Shown here: positions 1-8,697 of the stretch, one piece after another | Position numbering within the stretch: position 1 is the stretch's first letter | How the letters are laid out: every line of letters starts with the position of its first letter | Assembly (NCBI RefSeq): GCF_029893585.1 | Contig: NZ_JARXYX010000013.1 | Span: 62,001 to 126,000, forward strand | Origin: Streptomyces sp. LBL | GTDB lineage: Bacteria > Actinomycetota > Actinomycetes > Streptomycetales > Streptomycetaceae | DNA: 64,000 bases | Reading direction: 5' to 3' | The notes under the pieces: generated by a model | Seen by the model: only the letters and a program-made list of their open reading frames with translations | What the model was told of the DNA's origin: nothing | Database searches by the model: none | Position numbers and translations under genes: made by a program

Positions 1-180
1 GGTCTGTTGCTCCAGCTTCCAGCCGGCCAGCTCAATCCGGTTGATCGCCATTCCCAACCCACCGTCAATGCGGCCCGGTATGGCGTGGATGACGCGTGTG
101 TAGACCTGATCCCCGCGCTTGTACGCCTTCGCTGCATGCCTGTCAGCGTCCGACGTAGAGCGCCTCGTAAAGAGCCCCAT
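1..180 (-). CDS. Hypothetical protein, 3' part beyond window edge
   Basis: An open frame of 60 codons starts at the ATG at 180-178 and is still open at base 1, so the C-terminus lies outside the window. It begins MGLFTRRSTSDADRHAAKAY and later reads MAINRIELAGWKLEQQ. I recall similar short cytoplasmic Streptomyces proteins that begin MGLF and carry an 'IE..GW.L' segment, but I cannot assign a function. It is divergent from the HNH/terminase genes, so the left-hand neighbours form a different transcription unit. No strong ribosome site is visible. The start is tentative. Confidence 0.5.
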   Translation of the reverse strand, partial: MGLFTRRSTSDADRHAAKAYKRGDQVYTRVIHAIPGRIDGGLGMAINRIELAGWKLEQQT

Positions 181-209
181 GAGCGAACAGAGTAGCGGGA
201 GGTGAGCGC

Positions 210-515
210 ATGGCGTGGGCAGGCAGTACACGCAGAGCCCGCCTCCCGAAGGACTGGGCTCGTACACGGCGCCGGATACTGAGGCGCGACAACCATGCGT
301 GTCAGACCCGCTTCTCTGATGGGCGCATGTGTGGCGCACCTGCCAATCAGGTTGACCACGTGGTGCCAGGTGACGACCACGGTGACGCCAACCTCCAGGC
401 CCTGTGCCAGTGGTGCCACACGCACAAGAGCAGTAGTGAGGGTGGTACAGCAGCTGCTCTCACACGCGTGCGCACCGACAGGCCCAAGCCAACCCACCCC
501 GCACTGGAGGACTAG
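210..515 (+). CDS. HNH endonuclease next to terminase
   Basis: A 101-residue HNH nuclease. Zinc-type cysteines are at residues 31, 41, 66 and 69. The catalytic DH pair is at 49-50, the Asn at about 61, and the final CHTHK at 69-73. Phages with HK97-type packaging commonly encode an HNH protein beside the terminase, where it helps the large subunit cut at cos ends; that role here is inferred from position. A GGGAGGTGAG ribosome site lies just before the ATG. The next gene starts 3 bp after its stop, so they are likely co-transcribed. Confidence 0.85.
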   Translation: MAWAGSTRRARLPKDWARTRRRILRRDNHACQTRFSDGRMCGAPANQVDHVVPGDDHGDANLQALCQWCHTHKSSSEGGTAAALTRVRTDRPKPTHPALED

Positions 516-518
516 CCC

Positions 519-770
519 GTGAGCGGTGCCCATGTGGTGCTGGAGGAGGCAGACGACACAGGCGCAGACGGAGTCATCGTGACTCGCGTGACTGTGAACG
601 GTGTTGATGTCGGCAAGCTCGCGAAGGCGCCGAAGATCAGCGTCGGCCACGATCGCACGTGCACGACGCTCACACTCACGCTCGTGCCGGCTCGCCTGGA
701 GATCAAGGGCGAGCTGAGCGACGGAGAGCGTCGCGAACCTCGCGCCGGCTTTGCTGCGAAGATCGACTAG
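519..770 (+). CDS. Hypothetical 83-residue protein
   Basis: The GTG start lies 3 bp after the HNH stop, which suggests translational coupling. The product is rich in Val and Thr and includes GVIVTRVTVNGVDVGKLAKAP, followed by an acidic/basic tail ending AAKID. The alternating pattern suggests a small beta-structured protein. I do not recognise the family. Its place between the HNH nuclease and the terminase region fits a packaging or accessory role, but nothing in the sequence proves it. Confidence 0.6.
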   Translation: MSGAHVVLEEADDTGADGVIVTRVTVNGVDVGKLAKAPKISVGHDRTCTTLTLTLVPARLEIKGELSDGERREPRAGFAAKID

Positions 771-945
771 CCCTGGACCAGGGGGGTGACCCCCTTCCGC
801 CCACCCTTCGAACCGTAAAGGTGCTGGGCCTCGCGCTCTGTACGGGTCTGGGGATCCAAAATGTAACGGCTAGCACCCCCGAGCCGGCAGGCCCGGAGAC
901 GGCCGCATAGGGCTTCCTAGGGGCATCTGAGCGTCGACCTAGGGC

Positions 946-1012
946 GTAAGCGTTACTCGCCAGCTGGTCTGACGGATATGGTTTCTGCAGGTCAGAGGCT
1001 TGTAAGTGTTAC
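946..1012 (+). promoter_or_regulatory. Two operator-like inverted repeats
   Basis: GTAAGCGTTAC at 946-956 and GTAAGTGTTAC at 1002-1012 are imperfect palindromes with arms GTAA/TTAC. The second overlaps the -35 region of the promoter for the primase-like gene, which is where a repressor would act. The binding protein is unknown. Confidence 0.45.
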
Positions 1013-1028
1013 ACGGTGCATCTATAAT
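1000..1028 (+). promoter_or_regulatory. Sigma70-type promoter, probably leaderless
   Basis: TTGTAA at 1000-1005 and TATAAT at 1023-1028 are separated by exactly 17 bp. The expected transcription start is about base 1035, which is the A of the ATG of the next gene. This predicts an mRNA with little or no leader. A weak GGAG at 1029-1032 would then be outside the transcript. Confidence 0.7.
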
Positions 1029-1034
1029 GGAGTC

Positions 1035-1640
1035 ATGATGAAGATCGAGCGACAGTGCGCGACCTGCGAGGGCGACATGCCTCTTGCTGCTCGCGCGGAC
1101 GCTCGGACGTGCTCCACCCGGTGCCGCGTTGCTGCACACCGTGCGGCGAAGAAGCAGGTGTTCCCCGTCGAGTTGACGACCCGCGACAGGTGGGTGCGTC
1201 GAGCCGGCGACAAGCGTCCACTGACGACGACCGGCAGGGCCGCGTCAAGCACTGACGCTCGAACCTGGAGCACCTACAAGAACGCCGCGGAGTCCGTGGC
1301 AGGCGTCGGTCTGGGCTTTGTCCTGTCCGACGTCGACGACGTGGTCTGCATCGACTTGGACCACTGCCTCAATCCGCTCACCGGGCGTCTCGCCCCGTGG
1401 GCCGCAGCCATCGTTCGCGACGGGGGCGCCACCTACGTAGAGGTGTCCCCGTCCGGCGACGGGCTGCATATCTGGGGCCGCGCGCACGTCCGTCAGGGAC
1501 GCCGCATCCGACGCCCCGACGGCACGGCCGTGGAGATCTACGGAACCGGCCGGTACATCGCAATGACGGGTCGCCGACATGGCTCTTCCCCGTCCATCCT
1601 CGCGGACCTCTCCGCGGTGGTCTCCAAGCTGACGGCGTAG
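1035..1640 (+). CDS. Bifunctional primase/polymerase-like protein with zinc-binding N-terminus
   Basis: About 201 residues. The N-terminus (CATCEGDMP...CSTRC) looks like a small zinc ribbon. The rest has signatures I associate with phage prim-pol N-terminal domains: VCIDLDHC with paired acidic residues, and later PSGDGLHIWGRA. It lacks the helicase half of full-length prim-pols, so it is a stand-alone domain. The start was moved from upstream codons to the ATG at 1035 because the promoter predicts transcription starting there. It is odd to find such a gene between the HNH and terminase genes rather than in the replication cluster. The biochemical role is inferred. Confidence 0.65.
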   Translation: MMKIERQCATCEGDMPLAARADARTCSTRCRVAAHRAAKKQVFPVELTTRDRWVRRAGDKRPLTTTGRAASSTDARTWSTYKNAAESVAGVGLGFVLSDVDDVVCIDLDHCLNPLTGRLAPWAAAIVRDGGATYVEVSPSGDGLHIWGRAHVRQGRRIRRPDGTAVEIYGTGRYIAMTGRRHGSSPSILADLSAVVSKLTA

Positions 1641-1685
1641 CTCCCGACATGGGCGGCGCTGCCGTTCATACCCGGGAGGTACCCC

Positions 1686-1847
1686 ATGGCTCAGCCCATG
1701 CCGAGCTTCATCTTCGAGGACGGCACCCTCCGTGAGTTCACGCCGGAGGACCTGGAGCGGCTCACGGAGACCGTGGATCGGGTGCTCGCGCGCATGTGCG
1801 CCGCGGGTGCCGCCTTCTCCACGTCGAACGTCGACGAGGTCTCCTGA
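1686..1847 (+). CDS. Small hypothetical protein upstream of terminase
   Basis: A 53-residue frame starts at ATG 1686 behind a GGGAGGT ribosome site and reads MAQPMPSFIFEDGTLREFTP. Its TGA overlaps the ATG of the terminase small subunit (TGATG), which supports real translation and coupling. An acidic amphipathic helix is likely at residues 20-40. No family recognised. Confidence 0.6.
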   Translation: MAQPMPSFIFEDGTLREFTPEDLERLTETVDRVLARMCAAGAAFSTSNVDEVS

Positions 1848-2293
1848 TGGCTGGCCGTGGACCCGCCCCAAAGGACCCATCGAAGCGCCGTCGACGCAAC
1901 GCCACCGACCCGGAGACCGTCATCGTCAACGACGGTGAACTCCGCGGCCCTGAGCTGCCGGAGGGAGTCCTCCCGGGTGATGAAGAGTGGCACGAGATGA
2001 CGGTTCGGTGGTGGCACACCTGGCGCGTCTCACCGATGGCCGCCACGTTCCTCGAAACCGACTGGGCGTTCCTCCTCGACGCCGCGCTCATGCACCACAC
2101 GGCGTGGACAAAGGGTAAGTGGGAGTTCCTCTCCGAAGTGCGCATGAGAAGCGCCAAATTCGGCGCTACGCCGGAGGACAGGGCCCGTCTGAAGCTCAAG
2201 GTCGACGACCCGTCCGCAGGCCCTCAGAGGGCCGTACAGCGCACTGACAACGTCTCTGACATCAACTCGCGCAGGGCGCGTCTCACAGGCTAG
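1847..2293 (+). CDS. Terminase small subunit (P27-like)
   Basis: A 148-residue protein starting MAGRGPAPKDPSKRRRRN, the basic opening typical of P27-type small terminases in actinophages. The small subunit binds the packaging signal on phage DNA and recruits the large subunit. The start ATG overlaps the previous stop, and the large subunit follows after 8 bp. The middle region (MTVRWWHTW...FLLDAALMH) fits the helical DNA-binding fold. Assignment rests on sequence style plus position directly before the large subunit. Confidence 0.85.
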   Translation: MAGRGPAPKDPSKRRRRNATDPETVIVNDGELRGPELPEGVLPGDEEWHEMTVRWWHTWRVSPMAATFLETDWAFLLDAALMHHTAWTKGKWEFLSEVRMRSAKFGATPEDRARLKLKVDDPSAGPQRAVQRTDNVSDINSRRARLTG

Positions 2294-2301
2294 GGGACCG
2301 G

Positions 2302-4008
2302 ATGCCGCACGTCACTGTGCGCGCCCCCGGTCACGACCGCAACCGATCCTTGGGGTGGCTTGCGCTGAGATGGATGGAGTACTTCGTAGTCCACGGCCCC
2401 GGCGACGTCCAGGGCGAGGCTGTAACCCACGGAGACGAGTACTCGGGTTTCGTAGCGGACTGCTACGCCGTCGACGACGAAGGCAAGTTGCGGTACGACT
2501 CTGCGTTTTTCAGCCGCCCGAAGGGCTGCGATAAGAGCGGACTCGGTGCCCGCATTGGCCTGTTCGAAGCGTTCGGACCCGCCCGCTTCGATGGCTGGGC
2601 CGAAGGCGGGGAGATCTACGAAGATCCGTGGGGACTAGGCTTTTACCACGAGTATCAGCCCGGAGACCCGATGGGCCGTCCGGTCCGCGTTCCCTACCTC
2701 CGCATCATGGCGACGGAGGAGGGGCAGACCGGGAACGTCTACGACACCATCCATTTCAACCTGACCGACGAGGCGTCGCGCCTGTCGCAAGTCCCGGGCG
2801 TAGACCCCGGACTGACGAAAATCAACCTGCCCGACGGTGGAGAGATCACCCCGTCAACCGCCTCGTCCTCGTCGAAGGATGGCGGTAAGGAAACGTGGGT
2901 CTGTTTCGACGAAACGCACTTGTACAACACGCCGGAATTAAGGCGCATGTACGCCACGGTGACCCGTAACCTCCGCAAGAGGAAGAAGGGTGCGGGTACG
3001 TGGTATTTGGAAACGACCACAATGTTTGCGCCAGGTCAGGATTCTGTCGCAGAGCGTACTTACGAAGAAGCCGAAGCTATTCGTGAGGGGAAGAAAAAGC
3101 GCGGTCGCGCTCGTCTCCTCTACGACCACCGTTACGGCGTCTGCAAAGACCTTCGCAACGAGGACGAACTACGTGCAGCGCTCCTCGACTCCTACGGCGA
3201 CGCCATGGAGTGGATGGACCTCGAAACGCTCGTAGACGACTTCTACGACCTTCGTAACGACAGTGCCGACGGTAAGCGTTACTTCCTCAACTCCAGGACG
3301 AGCAGTTCCGATTCGTGGATGGACTCCGACGCGTGGGAGGTCTGCCGCCGGCCGGAGGAGTTGCAGCCCGGTGACCTCGTCACTCTCGGCTTTGACGGCT
3401 CTATCCGCGACGACGCTACGGCGCTCACCGCTTGCCGGGTCTCTGACGGACACCTCCAACTTTTGGGCGTCTGGGAAAAGCCCGAAGGGCACGAGGGCGA
3501 AGGCTGGCAGGTCGACCGTGAGGCAGTCGACAACGCTGTTGCTCGTGCCTTCACCAAATACGAAGTCTGCGGCTTCTATTGCGACCCGCCGCACTGGCAG
3601 GACTACGTAGACAAGTGGACCGCGGAGCACGGCGAGGAGCTTCAAGTCAGCGCCACGCAGGCGCGTCCGCTGGAATGGTGGACCAACCGGCCGACGGCCA
3701 TGGAGCACGCGCTAGACCGCTTCGTCGAAGCCGTCGACGATCAGGCACTCAGCTACGCCGGCACCGACAAAGCCGACGACGAGGCGACGTATTCGAAGTT
3801 GGGCGCCACGCTCACACGTCACGTGCTGAACGCCAAGCGACGCCCGATGGGTCGCAATCACATGGGCATCGGCAAGGAGCATCCCAAGAGCCCGAAGAAG
3901 ATCGACGCTGCGATGTCGGCAGTCCTGGCCTACGAATGCCGCGCTGACGCAGTGGCCGCAGGCATCACCAAACGTAAGAAGAAATCCGGAAAGCTAGTCG
4001 CCTTCTGA
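2302..4008 (+). CDS. Terminase large subunit
   Basis: 568 residues, the usual length for a two-domain packaging motor. A Walker A-like segment SRPKGCDKSG lies at residues 71-80 and a Walker B-type WVCFDETHLY near 198-207. The nuclease domain begins near LGFDGSIRDD (about residue 362), with a further acidic site in CDPPHW near 427. The enzyme translocates DNA into the prohead using ATP and cuts at the genome ends. The Walker A deviates from the textbook GxxxxGKT form, as is common in terminases. The small subunit is upstream and portal downstream, in the same operon. Confidence 0.92.
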   Translation: MPHVTVRAPGHDRNRSLGWLALRWMEYFVVHGPGDVQGEAVTHGDEYSGFVADCYAVDDEGKLRYDSAFFSRPKGCDKSGLGARIGLFEAFGPARFDGWAEGGEIYEDPWGLGFYHEYQPGDPMGRPVRVPYLRIMATEEGQTGNVYDTIHFNLTDEASRLSQVPGVDPGLTKINLPDGGEITPSTASSSSKDGGKETWVCFDETHLYNTPELRRMYATVTRNLRKRKKGAGTWYLETTTMFAPGQDSVAERTYEEAEAIREGKKKRGRARLLYDHRYGVCKDLRNEDELRAALLDSYGDAMEWMDLETLVDDFYDLRNDSADGKRYFLNSRTSSSDSWMDSDAWEVCRRPEELQPGDLVTLGFDGSIRDDATALTACRVSDGHLQLLGVWEKPEGHEGEGWQVDREAVDNAVARAFTKYEVCGFYCDPPHWQDYVDKWTAEHGEELQVSATQARPLEWWTNRPTAMEHALDRFVEAVDDQALSYAGTDKADDEATYSKLGATLTRHVLNAKRRPMGRNHMGIGKEHPKSPKKIDAAMSAVLAYECRADAVAAGITKRKKKSGKLVAF

Positions 4009-4021
4009 GGGAGGTCCGTTA

Positions 4022-5545
4022 GTGCCTATCGATGCATCGAAGGTGGAGTCTCCCGGGTGGTGGCTTCAGCGTCTCGGAAAGCAGCTCCTCGACGAGCGTC
4101 CTGACAGCCGTCCCGACGAGGACGGCGAGGTGATACCCGGGCTCAACACCCTGCGTCGCTACGCCGAAGGCAAGCCCCCGCTCCCGCACGTCCCGGGCGT
4201 CGACCCGCGCGAAGTGCGCGAGTGGATGAAGGACGCGCGAACCAACTGGACGTCACTCGTCATCGACTCCCCAACAGAGCGCATGCACGTCGACGGCTTC
4301 CGCTTTGGCGAGCCGGACGACGACAGTGACAGCGCGAAAGTCGCGGACAAGGAGGCGAACCGCGTTTGGCAGGAGAACAGCCTCGACGCTGACGCCGACC
4401 TCGTCCACTACGGCGCCCTCTCGCAGCGACGAGCCTTCGTCCTCGTAGAGAAGGGTGACGAGGGCCGTCCAGTCCTCACCCACGAGACACCGCGACAGGT
4501 TGCCGTCGAGCACGCGCAGGGTAGCCGCCGGAAGTTGGCCGCTGGCCTGAAGCTCTGGCGTGACGACTGGACCGGCAACACCCGAGCGACTCTGTGGACG
4601 CCTGATCGCATCTTCGACTTCACCACGAAGTCTCAGGCGCCCGTCTTCAGCGGCCACTCCGCGACGCTCCGCGGTTGGGACGCCTTCGCGCTTCCCAACT
4701 CTGGCGACGGCGAACGCCCCAACGATCTGAAGCTTGTCCCGCTTATCCCGTTCATCAACCGCCGTAACCGTCGGCCGGAAGGCTTCGCGGAGCACGAGGA
4801 CGTTCTTTCCATCCAAAACCGGATCAACCTGGCGATCATCAATTTGATCGCCGCGATGAAGTACGGCGCGTTCAGGCAGCGTTGGGCCGCAGGCCTGGAG
4901 GTCGACGAGGACCCCGTTACGGGGAAGCCAATACAGCCGTATCAGCTCGACATTCGGAAGCTCTGGACCACCGACGACCCCGACGTCCGCTTTGGCGAAT
5001 TCGCGGCGACGGACCTCGTGCCGTACGTCCGAACCGTCGAGTCAGCCGTGCAGGATCTCGCAGCGATCAGCCGCACGCCCCCGCACTACCTGATCGGGGC
5101 TGTTGTGAACGTCTCCGGCGACGCCCTGAAGGCTGCGGAAACGGGCCTGATCAGTAAGGTTCGTGACCGCCAACGCAACTTCGGCGAATCCTGGGAAGCC
5201 ACGATGCGTCTCGCGTTCCGCGTCCTGGGCGACGAGGAGCGGGCAACGGCATACACCGCTGAGACCGTCTGGCGTGACCCCGAATCGCGAAGCATCTCCG
5301 AGCTTGCGGACGCTGCTGTGAAGAAGGCGTCTGCCGGCGTCCCCTGGCGTCAGCGCATGGAAGACATGGGCTACACACCCGCGGAGATTTCCCGCATGGA
5401 GGTCGATCGTGCCGCAGACGCGATAAACGCGCAGACGGCCACCGACCCGGCGGCTCCGCAACCGACGAACATTGCCGATGCCCGTGCGGCTCGCGACCAG
5501 CGGACCGTGATTGGGCGGGGTGACGATGGCGCTAACGCGGCTTGA
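4022..5545 (+). CDS. Portal protein
   Basis: 507 residues from the GTG at 4022, which is preceded by a GAGGGAGG ribosome site. The length, position after the large terminase and segments such as IQNRINLAIINLIAAMKYGAFRQRW and PPHYLIGAVVNVSGDALKA are typical of SPP1/gp6-like actinophage portals. Twelve copies form the ring through which DNA enters the head and to which the tail connects. The 3' end overlaps the MuF-like gene by 20 bp. Confidence 0.9.
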   Translation: MPIDASKVESPGWWLQRLGKQLLDERPDSRPDEDGEVIPGLNTLRRYAEGKPPLPHVPGVDPREVREWMKDARTNWTSLVIDSPTERMHVDGFRFGEPDDDSDSAKVADKEANRVWQENSLDADADLVHYGALSQRRAFVLVEKGDEGRPVLTHETPRQVAVEHAQGSRRKLAAGLKLWRDDWTGNTRATLWTPDRIFDFTTKSQAPVFSGHSATLRGWDAFALPNSGDGERPNDLKLVPLIPFINRRNRRPEGFAEHEDVLSIQNRINLAIINLIAAMKYGAFRQRWAAGLEVDEDPVTGKPIQPYQLDIRKLWTTDDPDVRFGEFAATDLVPYVRTVESAVQDLAAISRTPPHYLIGAVVNVSGDALKAAETGLISKVRDRQRNFGESWEATMRLAFRVLGDEERATAYTAETVWRDPESRSISELADAAVKKASAGVPWRQRMEDMGYTPAEISRMEVDRAADAINAQTATDPAAPQPTNIADARAARDQRTVIGRGDDGANAA

Positions 5546-7655
5546 CCAGCGGTACGGGGCGGCCGTCCGAAGCGTCTGGACGAACGTGTTGGGGCGGACG
5601 AACCGTTCCTTCTCCAGTCTGAACTCCTGGCGTGACGCCGACGCATCGAGGTTCCGTCGTCAGACGCTCCCCATCATCCTTGCCGGCGAGCGGCAGATAG
5701 CGGCGCTGACGGCATCCTACCTGGAGCAGCTCTACAAGGAAGTGGACTCCGGAGCCGGTCGGATTGCACTCGACCTCGACGCCGTCACGGGGGAGTCCCT
5801 CCGCGGTGTTGACCCTGCTGAGGTCTACGACCGGCCCTTCACGGAGATTTACACGGCCCTCTCGAAGGGGGAGCCGCTGGACATCGCCGTCGAGCGTGGC
5901 GCACACCGCCTGGAGACGATCGCCAAGACGGATCTTCAGTTGGCGCGGACCCACACGGTTCAGGCTCTGGGACCTGAGTTCCCGAAGTTCGAGTACACCG
6001 TCCGAGAACTTCAAGGGGAGTACAACTGCGCACTCTGCCTCGTCGCCTCGACGCAGCGCTACCACAAGCGCGAGCTAGCACCGATCCACCCTGGGTGTGA
6101 CTGCCTCGTCAAGCTCGTGACAGCGGACGAGGATCCTGGGCAGGTCATCGACGAGGAGAAGCTAGACGCCATCCACAAAGCGGTTGACGACGCGCTAGGC
6201 ACCCATGACCGCTCGGGCCGTGCCGTTGACTACCGGCAGATCATCGTGTCCAACCAACACGGTGAGATCGGTCCAGTGCTCGGCTTCAACAGCCACAACT
6301 TCACGCGTCTAGGCGACGCGGACCATACCGACTCCAGTCACGTCGGCTCTTCTGATTCGCCCGAACCGGCTCAGCACATCGTGGACGAACCGACGGTCAG
6401 TGTCTCTGACAGTACGCGTCAGCAGATTGCTGACGTCAGATCCGGACTTCCGACCACGCACGAGGATTGGCTCAACGCTCGATCCGAAGGCGTGGAGCCT
6501 GCAAGCCGGCTCATTGATAACCGCATCGCTAGGGTTGGGGCGCGGATCAACGAGCTACAGAAGCAGCGAGAACAGATCGTTGCAGAGAAGGAAGCGGAGT
6601 TCAAACGCAGCCGCACGCCGAAGGCGAAGCGCGATGAGCTGCTGGAAGACGCAGTGTGGAGCACGGATCACGAGTTGCAGGACGAGCGCAGCTTCCTGGA
6701 CGAGCTACGCAAGAAGGCAGCGACGCCGCAGGACGAGCTTCCGTTGCATGAGCGCTATCTTCTTGACGAGGTCCCTGCGAAGGTCAAGTTCGCATACCGC
6801 ACGGACGCTAGCGGCAGGTTGCTTCCGCCGGAGGAGTACGGCCATCACCTCAACAGCCTCCTCGACGTGGGCCACGCGCTACGTGGCGACCTGGACAACG
6901 CATTCCAGGCTGACGCTGAGTTGGCTCACCTCCGCAGTGTCCTCGCGAGCGTAGAAGGGGCTGACCTGGCTGCGGCACGCCGTGCTGTGGTTCAGAGAGA
7001 GTCTGCCTTGATCCATACGCTCCTGAGCGACGTCAGGCAGATGGGCGGCACGGTAAACACCCAGGTCGGTACTCCTTCGGGGAACCAACTGCCTGCGCCG
7101 TCGGACTGGCCGGAGCAACTCGACGAGGCGTTCAGACACTTTCCGGCTGATTGGTTGGAGAAGATGTCGAACGACACGCTCCACGTCGTTGGGAGCGAGC
7201 GTGCGTATTACAGCGCGGGCAACGGGGGATGGCCCGACCTCATGGCACTGTCCACACTCAAGCTCAACTATCACGGTGCGTTCTCCGGCTACGCTGCGGA
7301 AATTGCGGCGCACGAGCTTGGTCACCGCATGGAGCAGTACGTACCAGGACTGAAGGAGCTTGAGTACACGCTCATACGCCGCCGTGCCCTGGACAACGAC
7401 GCGCTTCCCGCTCCGAAGAACATGGCCGACCTCACGGCAGGCTACAACCACACTGACAACGAGATGACCTACGAAGACCACTGGCCGGATCCATACACTG
7501 GCAAGACGTATGAGACGTTCCAGCCCGACGACCCGGCCTCCCAACCGTCAGAGGTCTTCCAGGTGGGTCTTCAGGACCTATTCGGACGGGGCCCATACCG
7601 GTACGGGGACGAGGAGCTACAAGCCTTCGTGCTAGCCATTCTCGCGCTGCTCTGA
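5526..7655 (+). CDS. MuF-type head protein with C-terminal HELGH zincin domain
   Basis: About 709 residues, far longer than a plain MuF minor head protein. The N-terminal MuF region includes the conserved cysteine/histidine segment YNCALC...HPGCDC near residues 165-195. A charged coiled-coil segment follows (about 320-400). The C-terminal 150 residues carry AAHELGHRMEQY near 593-604, the HExxH zinc-protease signature. MuF proteins are known to carry variable C-terminal toxin or enzyme domains that are packaged in the head and delivered with DNA; that this is such an effector is inference. ATG 5526 was chosen over the upstream TTG 5511. A candidate partner gene follows. Confidence 0.8.
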   Translation: MALTRLDQRYGAAVRSVWTNVLGRTNRSFSSLNSWRDADASRFRRQTLPIILAGERQIAALTASYLEQLYKEVDSGAGRIALDLDAVTGESLRGVDPAEVYDRPFTEIYTALSKGEPLDIAVERGAHRLETIAKTDLQLARTHTVQALGPEFPKFEYTVRELQGEYNCALCLVASTQRYHKRELAPIHPGCDCLVKLVTADEDPGQVIDEEKLDAIHKAVDDALGTHDRSGRAVDYRQIIVSNQHGEIGPVLGFNSHNFTRLGDADHTDSSHVGSSDSPEPAQHIVDEPTVSVSDSTRQQIADVRSGLPTTHEDWLNARSEGVEPASRLIDNRIARVGARINELQKQREQIVAEKEAEFKRSRTPKAKRDELLEDAVWSTDHELQDERSFLDELRKKAATPQDELPLHERYLLDEVPAKVKFAYRTDASGRLLPPEEYGHHLNSLLDVGHALRGDLDNAFQADAELAHLRSVLASVEGADLAAARRAVVQRESALIHTLLSDVRQMGGTVNTQVGTPSGNQLPAPSDWPEQLDEAFRHFPADWLEKMSNDTLHVVGSERAYYSAGNGGWPDLMALSTLKLNYHGAFSGYAAEIAAHELGHRMEQYVPGLKELEYTLIRRRALDNDALPAPKNMADLTAGYNHTDNEMTYEDHWPDPYTGKTYETFQPDDPASQPSEVFQVGLQDLFGRGPYRYGDEELQAFVLAILALL

Positions 7656-7667
7656 GAGGATTGAAAG

Positions 7668-7946
7668 ATGTCGTGGCGGGTCGAATCGAGGACGGAGCCG
7701 GGGCGCTGGGTTGAGTACGACGGGACGCAGTGGACTGCGGACCCAGATACCCAGAGCCTCCTGCTGATCGTGCGCAACGATCCACAACCGCTCACGCCCG
7801 TCGGCCCGGTCTACACACCTACCGGCCCAAATGACAACGTCGCGTTGTTCCTTGCAGCGACCGGCATCGTCCCCACCCCATCGGTGAGCGGCAGCCCGCC
7901 GGCTGTCCCCAAGGTGCCCCCCGTAGCCAGGGGCGTCGTTTACTAG
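7668..7946 (+). CDS. Small protein directly after the MuF-zincin gene
   Basis: 92 residues, starting 12 bp after the MuF gene with a GAGAGGATTGA ribosome site. The sequence opens MSWRVESRTEPGRWVEYDG and has a proline-rich C-terminus. The family is not recognised. Because it is the only gene between the long MuF effector-like gene and a strong terminator, it could be a cognate inhibitor or a minor virion protein. Neither role is shown by sequence. Confidence 0.6.
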   Translation: MSWRVESRTEPGRWVEYDGTQWTADPDTQSLLLIVRNDPQPLTPVGPVYTPTGPNDNVALFLAATGIVPTPSVSGSPPAVPKVPPVARGVVY

Positions 7947-7967
7947 CCGAATACGTCAATTGCCTCT

Positions 7968-7997
7968 GGGGCTCACGGACCGCCGTGAGCCCCTTTG
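7968..7997 (+). terminator. Intrinsic terminator
   Basis: An 11-bp perfect stem (GGGGCTCACGG at 7968-7978 with its complement at 7983-7993) is followed by TTT. It closes the packaging/portal operon before the scaffold gene. Confidence 0.8.
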
Positions 7998-8042
7998 CCA
8001 TGCCCGACATGGGCGCAGCTCATCCCGACAGGGGAACACCAC

Positions 8043-8675
8043 ATGCCTCGACGCACTCTCGCGCGCCGCAACGCGCTGCTCACCTTCTCCGCCCAGCCCT
8101 GGACCCTCTTCAACGAGGGGGGCGACGGTGGTGGGGGAGGCGCTCCGACCGTCGGCGAGCACGGTTACCCCGACGGTAAGCCCGTCGCGGAGATGGAGCC
8201 TGCTCATCAGGTCGCCTACTGGAAGCACCACGCCCGCAAGCACGAGCAGCGTGCGAACGCTGCCCCTGACGCTGCGGAGCTGGAGCGACTGCGCGCGGCT
8301 GAGACGGAGCTGAACACCCGCAAGGCTGCGGAGCTGAGCGAGACCGAGCGACTCCAGAAGGAGCGTGACGACGCTGCGGCAGAGGCTGCGACCGCGAAGG
8401 CAGAGCGTGACGCCGCTGCTCGCAAGGCACTCGTCCTCGAAATCGCCGCTGACAAGGGATTGACGCCCGCCCAGGCTGCCCGCCTCCAGGGCTCCACGAA
8501 ACTGGAGCTGGAGGCAGACGCTGACGCGTTGAAGGCACTGTTCGGCGCCACTGGCGGAGGCACCTCCAGTGGCTCCACGCGATCCGGAGGCAACCGCGGA
8601 GGCGACGTCGGCGGATCCACGAAGACCGTGAGCGCGGGCGCGGACCTGTACCGCGAGCGTCACGCGAAGAACTGA
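8043..8675 (+). CDS. Scaffold protein
   Basis: 210 residues from ATG 8043, which has AGGGGA upstream. The middle is highly charged and Ala/Glu/Lys rich (about residues 60-150, strongly predicted helix and coiled coil), with Gly-rich ends. This is the usual profile of siphovirus scaffolds, which guide capsid assembly and are removed later. It sits in the canonical place before decoration protein and capsid. The family is identified from composition and context, since scaffolds are poorly conserved. Confidence 0.8.
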   Translation: MPRRTLARRNALLTFSAQPWTLFNEGGDGGGGGAPTVGEHGYPDGKPVAEMEPAHQVAYWKHHARKHEQRANAAPDAAELERLRAAETELNTRKAAELSETERLQKERDDAAAEAATAKAERDAAARKALVLEIAADKGLTPAQAARLQGSTKLELEADADALKALFGATGGGTSSGSTRSGGNRGGDVGGSTKTVSAGADLYRERHAKN

Positions 8676-8697
8676 CCAACCCTTCAACGGAGGACAC

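Larger units (their letters stand above)
771..1034 (+). other. Intergenic region with possible cos and operator sequences
   Basis: This 264-bp stretch has no convincing gene. It holds GGGGGG-tga-CCCCC near 781-801, two CCTAGGG repeats at about 915-945, two GTAAG(C/T)GTTAC boxes and a good promoter. In phages with an HNH-terminase module the cohesive-end site often lies close by, so cos here is possible but not shown. Confidence 0.35.

Noticed and set aside
7668..7946. Calling the gene after the MuF-zincin an immunity protein outright
   Set aside because: Only position supports it; kept as a possibility in the annotation.
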